DNA of 16,524 nt from assembly GCA_964439435.1 (NCBI GenBank), contig CAYTOF010000048.1, positions 1-16,524 on the forward strand, given 5' to 3'. Position numbers and translations under genes: made by a program. This DNA comes from CAYTOF01 sp964439435. Its GTDB lineage: Bacteria; Bacillota; Clostridia; Oscillospirales; QAMX01. The notes under the pieces were generated by a model. It did no database searches. It was not told where the DNA came from and saw only the letters and a list, made by a program, of their open reading frames with translations. Positions 6,151 through 13,409 of the stretch are shown here, piece by piece (positions within the stretch are counted from its first letter, which is position 1; every line of letters begins with the position of its first letter).

Positions 6151-6954
6151 ATGGGGAAGTTTTCCGGCGTATTGCTGGCATTAGATTTGGATGGAACTCA
6201 TTTAAATGAAGAAAAATATGTTTGCAACAAAAATGCGGAAGCAGTAGAATACTTTATGTCTGAAGGCGGTTATTTTACTTTCGCGACAGGCCGTCTTCTA
6301 CAGTCATTTAAAAAGATTATTCCCATTGTAAAATTTAACACGTTTCTTATATTTGCAAATGGTGCACAGATTTATGACTTTGAAAATGATAAGTTGCTCT
6401 TAGAACACACCTTGCCGATTAATTTTGGCCTCACTTTAAAAAGAATATTGGATAAATATGATGGGACAGCAGCTGAAATTTACCGTCATCTTGAATGTGA
6501 CACGATAAATGAAAATGAAATAACGCAAAAGCATATGGAAAATTTTGGAATTGATAGGACTATTCGGAAGAGTATCAGGGATATAAAGCTTCCATGGGTC
6601 AAAGTATTGCTGACAAATAGTCATGAATGTTTGAAAGAAATTGAAAGAAAATTGGAAAGTTATGACAATATCAACATGGCTTTTTCGACACCTGTATTTT
6701 TGGAAATATTTAGCAAGACAGCTCACAAAGGTTTGGGTGTAAAAACACTGGCTAGAATGCTGAATGTTGAAGATAAACACATATATACAGCCGGAGATCA
6801 AGAAAACGACCTTGATCTTTTAAATGCAGCATCTATAAGTTTTGCTCCGGAAAACGCAATGGAATCAGTTCTGTCAACTGCAGATATAATACTTCCTTCA
6901 AATGACAATTCCATGACAGCAGCATTGATCGCGCATCTTGACAGTATCTACTAA
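6151..6954 (+). CDS. Cof-type HAD-superfamily hydrolase
   Basis: This 267-residue soluble enzyme belongs to the Cof/IIB branch of haloacid dehalogenase phosphatases. Motif I is LDLDGT with nucleophile Asp12 and acid/base Asp14; motif II is TFATGR (Thr46); motif III Lys193 is in HKGLGVKTL; motif IV is TAGDQENDLDLL with Mg-binding Asp216 and Asp220. The type IIB cap lies between about residues 80 and 185. The start at 6151 is chosen because GGAGG (6141-6145) lies five bases upstream; an ATG at 6139 overlaps that site. It lies 23 bases downstream of thiT with no terminator between, so it is probably on the TPP-riboswitch transcript. Cof-like enzymes hydrolyse sugar phosphates, FMN or thiamine precursors; the position makes a thiamine-related phosphate a reasonable guess, but the substrate is not readable. 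Confidence 0.88.
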   Translation: MGKFSGVLLALDLDGTHLNEEKYVCNKNAEAVEYFMSEGGYFTFATGRLLQSFKKIIPIVKFNTFLIFANGAQIYDFENDKLLLEHTLPINFGLTLKRILDKYDGTAAEIYRHLECDTINENEITQKHMENFGIDRTIRKSIRDIKLPWVKVLLTNSHECLKEIERKLESYDNINMAFSTPVFLEIFSKTAHKGLGVKTLARMLNVEDKHIYTAGDQENDLDLLNAASISFAPENAMESVLSTADIILPSNDNSMTAALIAHLDSIY

Positions 6955-7001
6955 TCATTCACGCTCATTCAACTGCGAGGATTGATAAAACTGGAGATTA
7001 A

Positions 7002-7751
7002 ATGATGATATTTCTTGAAAACCCACGCCTACCACATGGAAATGTTACCGACATAATTGTATCACCTAAATACTTTGAACTTTTGCATAAAGGTCTTGAT
7101 AAGTACAATATAACTACAGTGAGAGGTCCTATATGTCTTTCCCTGCCGGAACCAATAAATCATCATCCGGACTGCACTTTTTGTCACGTAGGCAATGAAT
7201 TGTTGGCGACCTTTGAAAACTGCCAATTGGATGATTCATTCATTAAATATGGTTTTTCTATAATATCGGTGACTCCTCCGATTCAAAAAAAGTATCCATT
7301 TGATGCGGTTTTAAATGCTATGATATTACCGCATATTTATATACACAATAAGAATATAACAGTGCCTGAATTAACAGAAACACTAAGATTAAGGAACTAT
7401 AGACATCTGCAAGTTAAGCAAGGTTATGCAGCATGCAGTATAGCAGCTGTTGATGATACCAGCATCATAACTTCTGATAAAGGGATTGCCAAGGCTGCCG
7501 AAATAGCTGGATTGGATGTGCTCTTAATTTCAAGTGGACACATCTTGCTCGAAGGTTATGAACATGGATTTATTGGTGGTACATGCGGAAAACTATCACC
7601 TAATATTTTAGCATTTACGGGCAGATTGGATCATCATCCTGATTTTTGTCAAATAATTGAATTTTTATCTCAAAGAAAGATTGAACCGATATTTTTGACA
7701 AGCAAAGAAGCCTTTGATTGCGGTGGATTAATACCGATTGGTGAAGTATAA
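7002..7751 (+). CDS. uncharacterised protein resembling the DUF6873 (GME-fold) family
   Basis: The 249-residue product has no signal peptide or membrane segment. I recognise the pattern KQGYAACSIAAVDD, IITSDKGIAKAAEIAG, then GFIGGTCGK and ILAFTGRLDHHPD as that of clostridial proteins called DUF6873, which are assigned a guanidino-modifying-enzyme (DDAH/amidinotransferase-like) fold. Conserved-looking polar residues include an HHPDC cluster (54-58), Cys145, Asp151/Asp152, Asp159, His188, Cys195 and a near-terminal Cys240 in DCGGLIPIGEV. A nucleophilic Cys close to the C-terminus is a feature of GME enzymes, but which residues act here is inference. GGAG at 6993-6996 serves ATG 7002 or ATG 7005. 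It follows the HAD gene by 47 bases and ends before a bidirectional terminator, so it may be the last gene of the thiT unit. The family name comes from memory; function unknown. Confidence 0.65.
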   Translation: MMIFLENPRLPHGNVTDIIVSPKYFELLHKGLDKYNITTVRGPICLSLPEPINHHPDCTFCHVGNELLATFENCQLDDSFIKYGFSIISVTPPIQKKYPFDAVLNAMILPHIYIHNKNITVPELTETLRLRNYRHLQVKQGYAACSIAAVDDTSIITSDKGIAKAAEIAGLDVLLISSGHILLEGYEHGFIGGTCGKLSPNILAFTGRLDHHPDFCQIIEFLSQRKIEPIFLTSKEAFDCGGLIPIGEV

Positions 7752-7828
7752 CACTTGGCAATACAAAAAGATCAAAAACAAATTCAAATTTTCTTAGGAA
7801 TGCTTTATCAAATCCCAAAGCAGATGAT

Positions 7829-7887
7829 TAAAACAGATGGCTTATTCCATATATGCGTTTTGCATATGAAATAAGCCATCTGTTTTA
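7829..7887. terminator. bidirectional intrinsic terminator between the thiT unit and nth
   Basis: An 18-base perfect inverted repeat (7829-7846 with 7870-7887) encloses a second stem ATATGC/GCATAT (7851-7856/7862-7867) with loop GTTTT. The outer arms begin and end in A4/T4, giving a U-run on both strands. It lies 78 bases after the DUF6873-like gene (+) and 15 bases after nth (-), so it can end both convergent transcripts. The rest of the gap, 7752-7828, shows nothing else. Confidence 0.88.
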
Positions 7888-7901
7888 ATACAAACAAAAA
7901 T

Positions 7902-8537
7902 TTATAAACCGACGCGGTCACATAACGGATATAAATCACATGATGCGCATAACGGGCTTCGTGCTTTGCAGACGGCTCGACCATGAAATACGAGACGATG
8001 ACAAAAGTCGTTTTGCTTGTCCTCGGGTATTATTACAGCGAGACATTTTTCAACTTTATGTGGGTTTTTTGTATCACATAGTCCGAGTCTGTTAGATAGC
8101 CTTATGCAGTGTGTATCTGCCACAATTGCAGGTAGACCATATATGTCACCGCGAATTAGATTTGCAATTTTCCTGCCCACTCCGGGCAGTTCTAAAAGCT
8201 CTTCCATTGATGAAGGCACAACACCATTGTGTTTGTACAAAAGCATTGCTGCTCCATTTTTCAGATCACGCGCTTTTACACGAAAGAAACCGGTTGATCT
8301 TATTATATTTTCGAGTTCATCAATATCAGCGCTTGCAAGCTGTTCTAAGTCAGGATAGCGACTATAAAGCTCTTTAGAAACGATGTTCACGCGTTTATCG
8401 GTACATTGTGCCGCGAGTCTTGCAGAAAATAAAAGTTGCCAGGCACTATCTGATTCTAAGCCCTGCTCAACAATCGGATAATGCTCTTCCAAAATAGATA
8501 TTATATCTCTTGCTTTATCAACCAAATTATTATTCAA
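7902..8537 (-). CDS. nth: endonuclease III, DNA glycosylase/AP lyase
   Basis: Nth removes oxidised pyrimidines from DNA and cleaves the abasic site by beta-elimination in base excision repair. The 211-residue product matches the usual length. It has the helix-hairpin-helix LPGVGRKIANLI with catalytic Lys123, the ADTHCIRLSNRLGL block with catalytic Asp141, and a C-terminal [4Fe-4S] cluster loop with Cys190, Cys197, Cys200 and Cys206 in the C-x6-C-x2-C-x5-C spacing. The LAAQCTD segment near residue 41 is a variant of the common LSAQTTD. Translation appears to start at a TTG: an in-frame stop lies three codons upstream, and AAGGA is ten bases before it. It has its own promoter and diverges from glyA. 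Confidence 0.96.
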   Translation of the reverse strand: MNNNLVDKARDIISILEEHYPIVEQGLESDSAWQLLFSARLAAQCTDKRVNIVSKELYSRYPDLEQLASADIDELENIIRSTGFFRVKARDLKNGAAMLLYKHNGVVPSSMEELLELPGVGRKIANLIRGDIYGLPAIVADTHCIRLSNRLGLCDTKNPHKVEKCLAVIIPEDKQNDFCHRLVFHGRAVCKARSPLCASCDLYPLCDRVGL

Positions 8538-8569
8538 TAACGGTCATTCCTTTTCTTTGATATGGTATC

Positions 8570-8598
8570 ATTATATAGGCAATCAGCAATTTATTCAA
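8570..8598 (-). promoter_or_regulatory. promoter for nth
   Basis: On the minus strand a -35 box TTGAAT (8598-8593) and a perfect -10 TATAAT (8575-8570) are separated by 17 bases. Transcription would begin near 8563, leaving a leader of about 25 bases before the TTG start of nth at 8537. Confidence 0.65.
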
Positions 8599-8635
8599 GA
8601 CAAATTCGTAGAATTGACAGATATTTTAAAATCGC

Positions 8636-8665
8636 TTGCCATAAAGAGGTGAATAATAGTATAAT
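8636..8665 (+). promoter_or_regulatory. promoter for glyA
   Basis: A -35 box TTGCCA (8636-8641) and a perfect -10 TATAAT (8660-8665) are separated by 18 bases. The predicted start near 8672 gives a leader of about 24 bases before ATG 8696. This also excludes the in-frame GTG at 8669 as a start, because it would lie at or before the transcription start. No purine or glycine regulatory RNA is visible between promoter and gene. Confidence 0.7.
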
Positions 8666-8695
8666 ATAGTGCAGAAACTTGAAGTGGAGATTGAT

Positions 8696-9940
8696 ATGAG
8701 CAACATTTACATTGATATTTTGAAGAATAATGACCCTGAAGTTGGCGCTGCTATTGATATGGAGTTGCGGCGACAACAAAAAAACATAGAGCTTATCGCC
8801 TCGGAAAACTTTGTCAGCGAGTTTGTACTGGCAGCAGCGGGCAGTGTACTTACAAATAAATATGCAGAAGGGTATCCTAAGAAACGCTATTATGGTGGCT
8901 GTGAATGTGTAGATATAATCGAAGAAATTGCAATAGATCGCGCAAAGAAACTATATGATGCAGAGCATGCGAATGTTCAAGCTCACAGTGGTGCAAATGC
9001 CAATACAGCAGTTTATTTTGGTTTAATAAACCCCGGAGATACAATACTGGGGATGAATTTATCTGAAGGCGGCCACTTGTCTCATGGCAGTCCGGTTAAT
9101 ATATCCGGTAGTTATTATAATGTTATACCGTATGGTGTAGATCCAATTGACAATCTTATTGATTATGATGAGGTGGAAAAACTTGCTCAGAAACATAAAC
9201 CAAAGCTTATTATGGCTGGTGCAAGTGCCTATCCTCGAATAATTGATTTTAAACGTTTCGAAGAAATTGCAAAATCAATAGGTGCTTATTTGGTTGTCGA
9301 TATGGCACATATTGCCGGTCTTATAGCAGCGGGACTGCATCCTTCGCCCATTCCTTATGCTGATGTTGTAACGAGTACGACTCATAAAACACTTCGCGGG
9401 CCTCGAGGCGGACTAATATTATGCAAAAAGGAACTTGCTGCTAAAATCGACAAGGCTATATTTCCCGGCACACAGGGTGGGCCGCTGATGCATATTATAG
9501 CTGCAAAAGCAGTTTGTTTTGGTGAAGCACTGACAGACAGTTTTAAAGACTATCAGAAAAAAATTATATTGAATGCGTCTGCTCTTGCGCAAGGATTGAT
9601 TGAGGAAGGCTTCAAACTGGTTTCAGGAGGAACTGACAACCACCTCATGTTGCTCGACTTGCGGTCTTTCAATATAACTGGTAAAGAACTTGAGGCCAGG
9701 CTTGACAAAGTCAATATCACTTCCAATAAAAATACAATACCGGGCGACCCTCAGAGTCCATTTATAACAAGTGGGCTTCGACTGGGCACTCCGGCGATAA
9801 CCACAAGGGGACTTGACGAAGAAGATTGTGTCGTATTGGCAAAATTAATCAAAATGACCGCGACAGACTTCGATAGTAGCAAAGATTATGTCCTTGCTGA
9901 AGTCGCAAGAATCTGTGCAAAATATCCACTTTATAATTAG
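8696..9940 (+). CDS. glyA: serine hydroxymethyltransferase
   Basis: GlyA is the cytosolic PLP enzyme that interconverts serine and glycine while moving a one-carbon unit onto tetrahydrofolate, feeding purine, thymidylate and methionine synthesis. The 414-residue length is normal. Recognisable blocks are IELIASENFVS, TNKYAEGYPKKRYYGGCE, VQAHSGANANTAVYFGL, the VDMAHIAGLIAAGLHPSP segment (Asp202 and His205 contact PLP) and TSTTHKTLRGPRGG, whose Lys231 forms the PLP Schiff base. ATG 8696 is chosen: GGAG (8686-8689) lies six bases upstream and the promoter overlaps any earlier start. rarA follows after 57 bases in the same direction without a visible terminator. Confidence 0.98.
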   Translation: MSNIYIDILKNNDPEVGAAIDMELRRQQKNIELIASENFVSEFVLAAAGSVLTNKYAEGYPKKRYYGGCECVDIIEEIAIDRAKKLYDAEHANVQAHSGANANTAVYFGLINPGDTILGMNLSEGGHLSHGSPVNISGSYYNVIPYGVDPIDNLIDYDEVEKLAQKHKPKLIMAGASAYPRIIDFKRFEEIAKSIGAYLVVDMAHIAGLIAAGLHPSPIPYADVVTSTTHKTLRGPRGGLILCKKELAAKIDKAIFPGTQGGPLMHIIAAKAVCFGEALTDSFKDYQKKIILNASALAQGLIEEGFKLVSGGTDNHLMLLDLRSFNITGKELEARLDKVNITSNKNTIPGDPQSPFITSGLRLGTPAITTRGLDEEDCVVLAKLIKMTATDFDSSKDYVLAEVARICAKYPLYN

Positions 9941-9997
9941 GGATACAAGTAAAACTGGAGAAATTGGATTTAGGCTGTTGGGACATCAGGAGAGTTT

Positions 9998-11260
9998 ATG
10001 TATAGACCACTCGCTGACAAATTAAGACCCGATTCCCTCGAGGATGTGTTGGGACAAGAGCATCTGTTGGGCCAAAATGCCGTGTTTCGAAAAATGATTG
10101 ATAACGGTAAAATTACAAACATGATATTTTATGGCCCCTCAGGTACCGGAAAAACAACAATTGCTCGAATCGTAGCTGAAAGAACAAATCGAGTATTACG
10201 CAAACTAAATGCCACAAATGCTTCGATTGCAGACATAAAGGCTATACAATCGGAAATCGGTTCTTTTTCTGCACCGGAAGGTGTAATAATATATCTTGAT
10301 GAAATTCAATATTTCAATAAAAAACAGCAACAATCACTATTGGAATTCATGGAAAGCGGAGAAATCGTACTTATAGCATCTACAACTGAAAATCCGTACT
10401 TTTATGTATACAGTGCTGTTCTAAGTCGTTCGACTGTTTTTGAATTTTTACCTCTTGAAGCAAAACAGATTGGAACAGTTGTCAGAAAGGCATTCCACCT
10501 TAAATCAACAGAACTAGAAACAAATATACTGTTAACGGATGAAAAAATAAAAGCGATTGCAACCAGAGCCGGGGGTGACGTTAGAAAAGCCATAAATGCT
10601 GTGGAGGTTATAACCTCTTCAATCCCAATAGGGACAGTAATCTATGAAGTGACGGATGAGGACATTTGGGCTGTATCACAACGTTCATCCATGAGATATG
10701 ATAAAGATGGTGATGAGCACTATGATATTCTTTCCGCTTTGCAAAAATCTATTCGTGGCAGTGACCCCGATGCTGCGATATACTATTTAGCCAGATTGCT
10801 TTATGCAGGTGATTTACTATCTGCGTGCAGGAGACTGCTCGTGATAGCTTCAGAAAATATCGGCTTGGCTTATCCGCAAGCAGTCGCTATAGTTAAAGCT
10901 TGCTGCGATACAGCTATCCAACTGGGTTTACCTGAAGCACAAATCCCGCTGTCACAAGCAGCGATATTGATGGCTACAGCTCCGAAATCCAATACGGCAG
11001 CACAGAGTATATGGTCTGCAATGGCTGATGTGGAAGCATATGGTGCACTAAACATCCCGTCTAGCATCAGAGATGCTCACTATCAAGGAGCAGCAAAACT
11101 TGAGAGAGGAAAAGATTATATTTACCCTCATGACCATGAAAACGCATGGGCTCCGCAACAGTATCTGCCCGATGAAATCAAAAACAATATATATTACAAA
11201 TACGGAAAAAACAAGATAGAGACATCGGCAAAGAGATACTGGGACAATATAAAAAAATAA
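9998..11260 (+). CDS. rarA: replication-associated recombination protein RarA (MgsA), AAA+ ATPase
   Basis: RarA is a clamp-loader-like AAA+ ATPase that acts at stalled replication forks and single-strand/double-strand junctions. The 420-residue protein begins with the family signature PLADKLRPDSLEDVLGQEHLLG. Walker A is GPSGTGKT (46-53) and Walker B is IIYLDEIQ with Asp101/Glu102. Sensor 1 is the ASTTENP block near residue 130, and GGDVRKAINAVE is the sensor 2 region. The C-terminal tetramerisation part includes SIRGSDPDAAIYYLARLL and a YIYPHDHENAWAPQQYLPD tail, characteristic of the family. The usual DEIHRFNK reads DEIQYFNK here. AGGAG (9988-9992) precedes ATG 9998. It may be co-transcribed with glyA. 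Confidence 0.95.
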   Translation: MYRPLADKLRPDSLEDVLGQEHLLGQNAVFRKMIDNGKITNMIFYGPSGTGKTTIARIVAERTNRVLRKLNATNASIADIKAIQSEIGSFSAPEGVIIYLDEIQYFNKKQQQSLLEFMESGEIVLIASTTENPYFYVYSAVLSRSTVFEFLPLEAKQIGTVVRKAFHLKSTELETNILLTDEKIKAIATRAGGDVRKAINAVEVITSSIPIGTVIYEVTDEDIWAVSQRSSMRYDKDGDEHYDILSALQKSIRGSDPDAAIYYLARLLYAGDLLSACRRLLVIASENIGLAYPQAVAIVKACCDTAIQLGLPEAQIPLSQAAILMATAPKSNTAAQSIWSAMADVEAYGALNIPSSIRDAHYQGAAKLERGKDYIYPHDHENAWAPQQYLPDEIKNNIYYKYGKNKIETSAKRYWDNIKK

Positions 11261-11300
11261 ATCCCCTCATATCAAATTTAGAATTTGATAAATAACAAAC

Positions 11301-11334
11301 AGCCACTTATTTAGACTCATCTAAATAAGTGGCT
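11301..11334 (-). terminator. intrinsic terminator of the V/A-ATPase operon (convergent with rarA)
   Basis: A perfect 15-base stem (11301-11315 with 11320-11334) has the four-base loop CTCA. On the minus strand it is followed by a T-rich tract (GTTTGTTATTTATC), which fits termination 38 bases after the subunit D stop. On the + strand the downstream bases are not T-rich, so it is a poorer terminator for rarA. A second, AT-rich stem (TATCAAATT 11270-11278 with AATTTGATA 11282-11290) lies between it and rarA. Confidence 0.8.
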
Positions 11335-11372
11335 TCTGCATTACCGACGATAAAAGCAAATTGTGTGTTATA

Positions 11373-12026
11373 TCAAAAGTTGCCCTGTTCTCTTGCCTGT
11401 TTGAGCATCATGTCCTTGACTTTCATTAACCTTGTGATATTTCCGCGTTCATTTTCCTCGAGTTTCATTGTGATAAATTTTATTGTCTCGCGAAATTGAG
11501 GTATCAAAACATGCTCAAGGGCATTAACACGTCGTCTGGTTTTCTCTATTTCTGCCGCTAACATGCTAGAAGCCTTTTCGGCAGCGGCAAGAGCTAAAAG
11601 GTCCGGTAACAATTCGCTTGCTTGTTTTACTGCATCATCTAGTTGAGATGCTGTGTTGACAAAACCATAGGGAAGTATACCTTCACCGGCATACTCCGTT
11701 TGATAATTATAAACCGGTACTTTTACATTCATTACATTCTTTTCTTCAACGGTTAAGTTTACACTTTGCTTTGGGAGCATAAGTGCTGTGTTGAGTATTT
11801 CGGGCGACATAAAAGCACTTGCTGCTGTAAAGCTGTCATGCAGCGCAGCGAATTGGCGTTCAACATGCATTCTTAAGCGCATATTATCTTTGACTAAAAC
11901 GAGAAATTGCTTCATGAGCTCGTCGTTTTTATCTTTTAAAAGCTTGTGGCCTCGAGTGGCAGTGATCAAACGTTCTTTTAGCTTTTTTAATTGCATCCTG
12001 GTGGGACTAACATTGAGAGAAGCCAT
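11373..12026 (-). CDS. atpD: V/A-type ATPase subunit D
   Basis: Subunit D is the rotating central-stalk shaft, the counterpart of F-type gamma, that couples the A3B3 head to the membrane rotor. The 217-residue protein starts with NVSPTRMQLKKLKERLITATRGHKLLKDKNDELM, the highly conserved N-terminal helix of the family. It ends with a second long helix containing RRVNALEHVLIPQF and FITMKLEENERGNITRLMKVKDM. Both are predicted to form an antiparallel coiled coil. Its ATG directly abuts the stop codon of subunit B (TAAATG), with GGAGGG just upstream inside the end of the B gene, so its translation is likely coupled. It is the last visible gene of the operon. Confidence 0.95.
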   Translation of the reverse strand: MASLNVSPTRMQLKKLKERLITATRGHKLLKDKNDELMKQFLVLVKDNMRLRMHVERQFAALHDSFTAASAFMSPEILNTALMLPKQSVNLTVEEKNVMNVKVPVYNYQTEYAGEGILPYGFVNTASQLDDAVKQASELLPDLLALAAAEKASSMLAAEIEKTRRRVNALEHVLIPQFRETIKFITMKLEENERGNITRLMKVKDMMLKQAREQGNF

Positions 12027-13409
12027 TTATCCCTCCGAAAAACCTTTATAATACTTATCGATATACTCTTGTCTGACGCGTTTGAGCTCAGAAGCAGGTA
12101 AGAGTTCTAAGAGACGCCAACCAATCTCAAGAGTTTCTTCAATGCTTCGATTTTCATTATATCCTTGGGCAATATATTTATTTTCAAATTCATCAGCAAA
12201 TTTAGAGTATAGCTTATCAATTGGGGATAATGCCGCCTCTCCAAGAATTGTCATAAGCTCTTTTGCTTCCTTGCCGCGTGCATAACAAGCAATTAACTGA
12301 TTCATCTGTCCGGCATGGTCTTCACGAGTTTTTCCGGCACCAATGCCTTTATCTTTCAATCTAGAAAGGCTTGGCAAAACATCAATAGGCGGATGAATGT
12401 TTCTACGATATAGATCACGGGATAGTATTATCTGCCCCTCGGTTATATAGCCGGTTAGGTCAGGAATTGGGTGTGTCTTGTCATCTTCCGGCATGGTTAA
12501 TATAGGTATAAGAGTTATTGAGCCTTCGCTATCTCGTCTGCGTCCAGCTCGTTCATATAAAGTAGCAAGGTCAGTGTATAGATATCCCGGATATCCTTTT
12601 CTGCCGGGCACTTCTTTTCGGGCCGCAGAGACCTCCCGCAAAGCTTCTGCATAATTTGTTATATCAGTTAAAATAACTAAAACATGCATTCCGCAATTAA
12701 AGGCTAGGTATTCGGCAGCTGTAAGGGCCATGCGTGGCGTTGAAATACGCTCGATTGCCGGATCATTTGCGAGATTTATAAAAAGGACTGTTCTGTTGAT
12801 TGCGCCGGTTCGACGAAAATCAGATATAAAATAGTCAGCTTCTTCAAAAGTTATTCCAATAGCAGCAAAAACAACGGCAAATCTTGAATCACTGTTGACG
12901 ACACGAGACTGACGTGCTATTTGTGCAGCTAATTGGGCATGTGGGAGACCACTTCCGGAAAAGATAGGGAGTTTTTGTCCACGCACGAGAGTATTTAGTC
13001 CGTCGATACATGATACTCCTGTTTGAATAAATTCGGAAGGGTAGTTTCTTGCAGCAGGATTCATAGGTAATCCGTTAATATCTGCTTTGCTATCAGCCAA
13101 AAGCTCAGGCCCGTTATCGGCTGGACGCCCCAGACCATCAAAAACTCTACCAAGCATATCTTCGGAAACAGGGAGTTCAAGTCCATGCCCTAAGAAACGC
13201 ACTTTACTTTCCGCTAAATTTATACCTGCAGAGCTTTCAAATAACTGCACGAGGGCATCTTCACCATTTACCTCAAGGACTTTGCAACTTCTGATTTCAC
13301 CGTTTTGCAAAATAATTTCAGCAAGTTCATTATATGCAGCGCCCTTGACTCCACGCACAAGCATAAGAGGACCGGCAACTTCACTTATTGTTTTATATTC
13401 TCTTATCAT
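12027..13409 (-). CDS. atpB: V/A-type ATPase subunit B (non-catalytic)
   Basis: Subunit B alternates with subunit A in the A3B3 headpiece and contributes to the nucleotide interface without catalysing hydrolysis itself. The 460-residue length is standard. The family start YKTISEVAGPLMLVRGVKGA is present, and in place of a Walker A loop there is the degenerate LPIFSGSGLPHAQLA (about 147-161). Further blocks are GVSCIDGLNTLVRGQ, NLANDPAIERISTPRMALT, REVSAARKEVPGRKGYPGYLYTDL and TMPEDDKTHPIPDLTGYITEGQI. The start codon directly follows the subunit A stop (TAAATG), with GGGAGG ahead of it in the end of the A gene. Confidence 0.97.
   Translation of the reverse strand: MIREYKTISEVAGPLMLVRGVKGAAYNELAEIILQNGEIRSCKVLEVNGEDALVQLFESSAGINLAESKVRFLGHGLELPVSEDMLGRVFDGLGRPADNGPELLADSKADINGLPMNPAARNYPSEFIQTGVSCIDGLNTLVRGQKLPIFSGSGLPHAQLAAQIARQSRVVNSDSRFAVVFAAIGITFEEADYFISDFRRTGAINRTVLFINLANDPAIERISTPRMALTAAEYLAFNCGMHVLVILTDITNYAEALREVSAARKEVPGRKGYPGYLYTDLATLYERAGRRRDSEGSITLIPILTMPEDDKTHPIPDLTGYITEGQIILSRDLYRRNIHPPIDVLPSLSRLKDKGIGAGKTREDHAGQMNQLIACYARGKEAKELMTILGEAALSPIDKLYSKFADEFENKYIAQGYNENRSIEETLEIGWRLLELLPASELKRVRQEYIDKYYKGFSEG

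Noticed and set aside
8614..8619. Perfect TTGACA as the glyA -35 box
   Set aside because: No -10-like sequence lies 16-18 bases downstream; TTGCCA at 8636 with TATAAT at 8660 is a consistent pair.
8669..8695. Longer glyA start at GTG 8669
   Set aside because: It lies just after a perfect -10 box and at or before the predicted transcription start; GGAG and ATG 8696 fit better and give the normal length.
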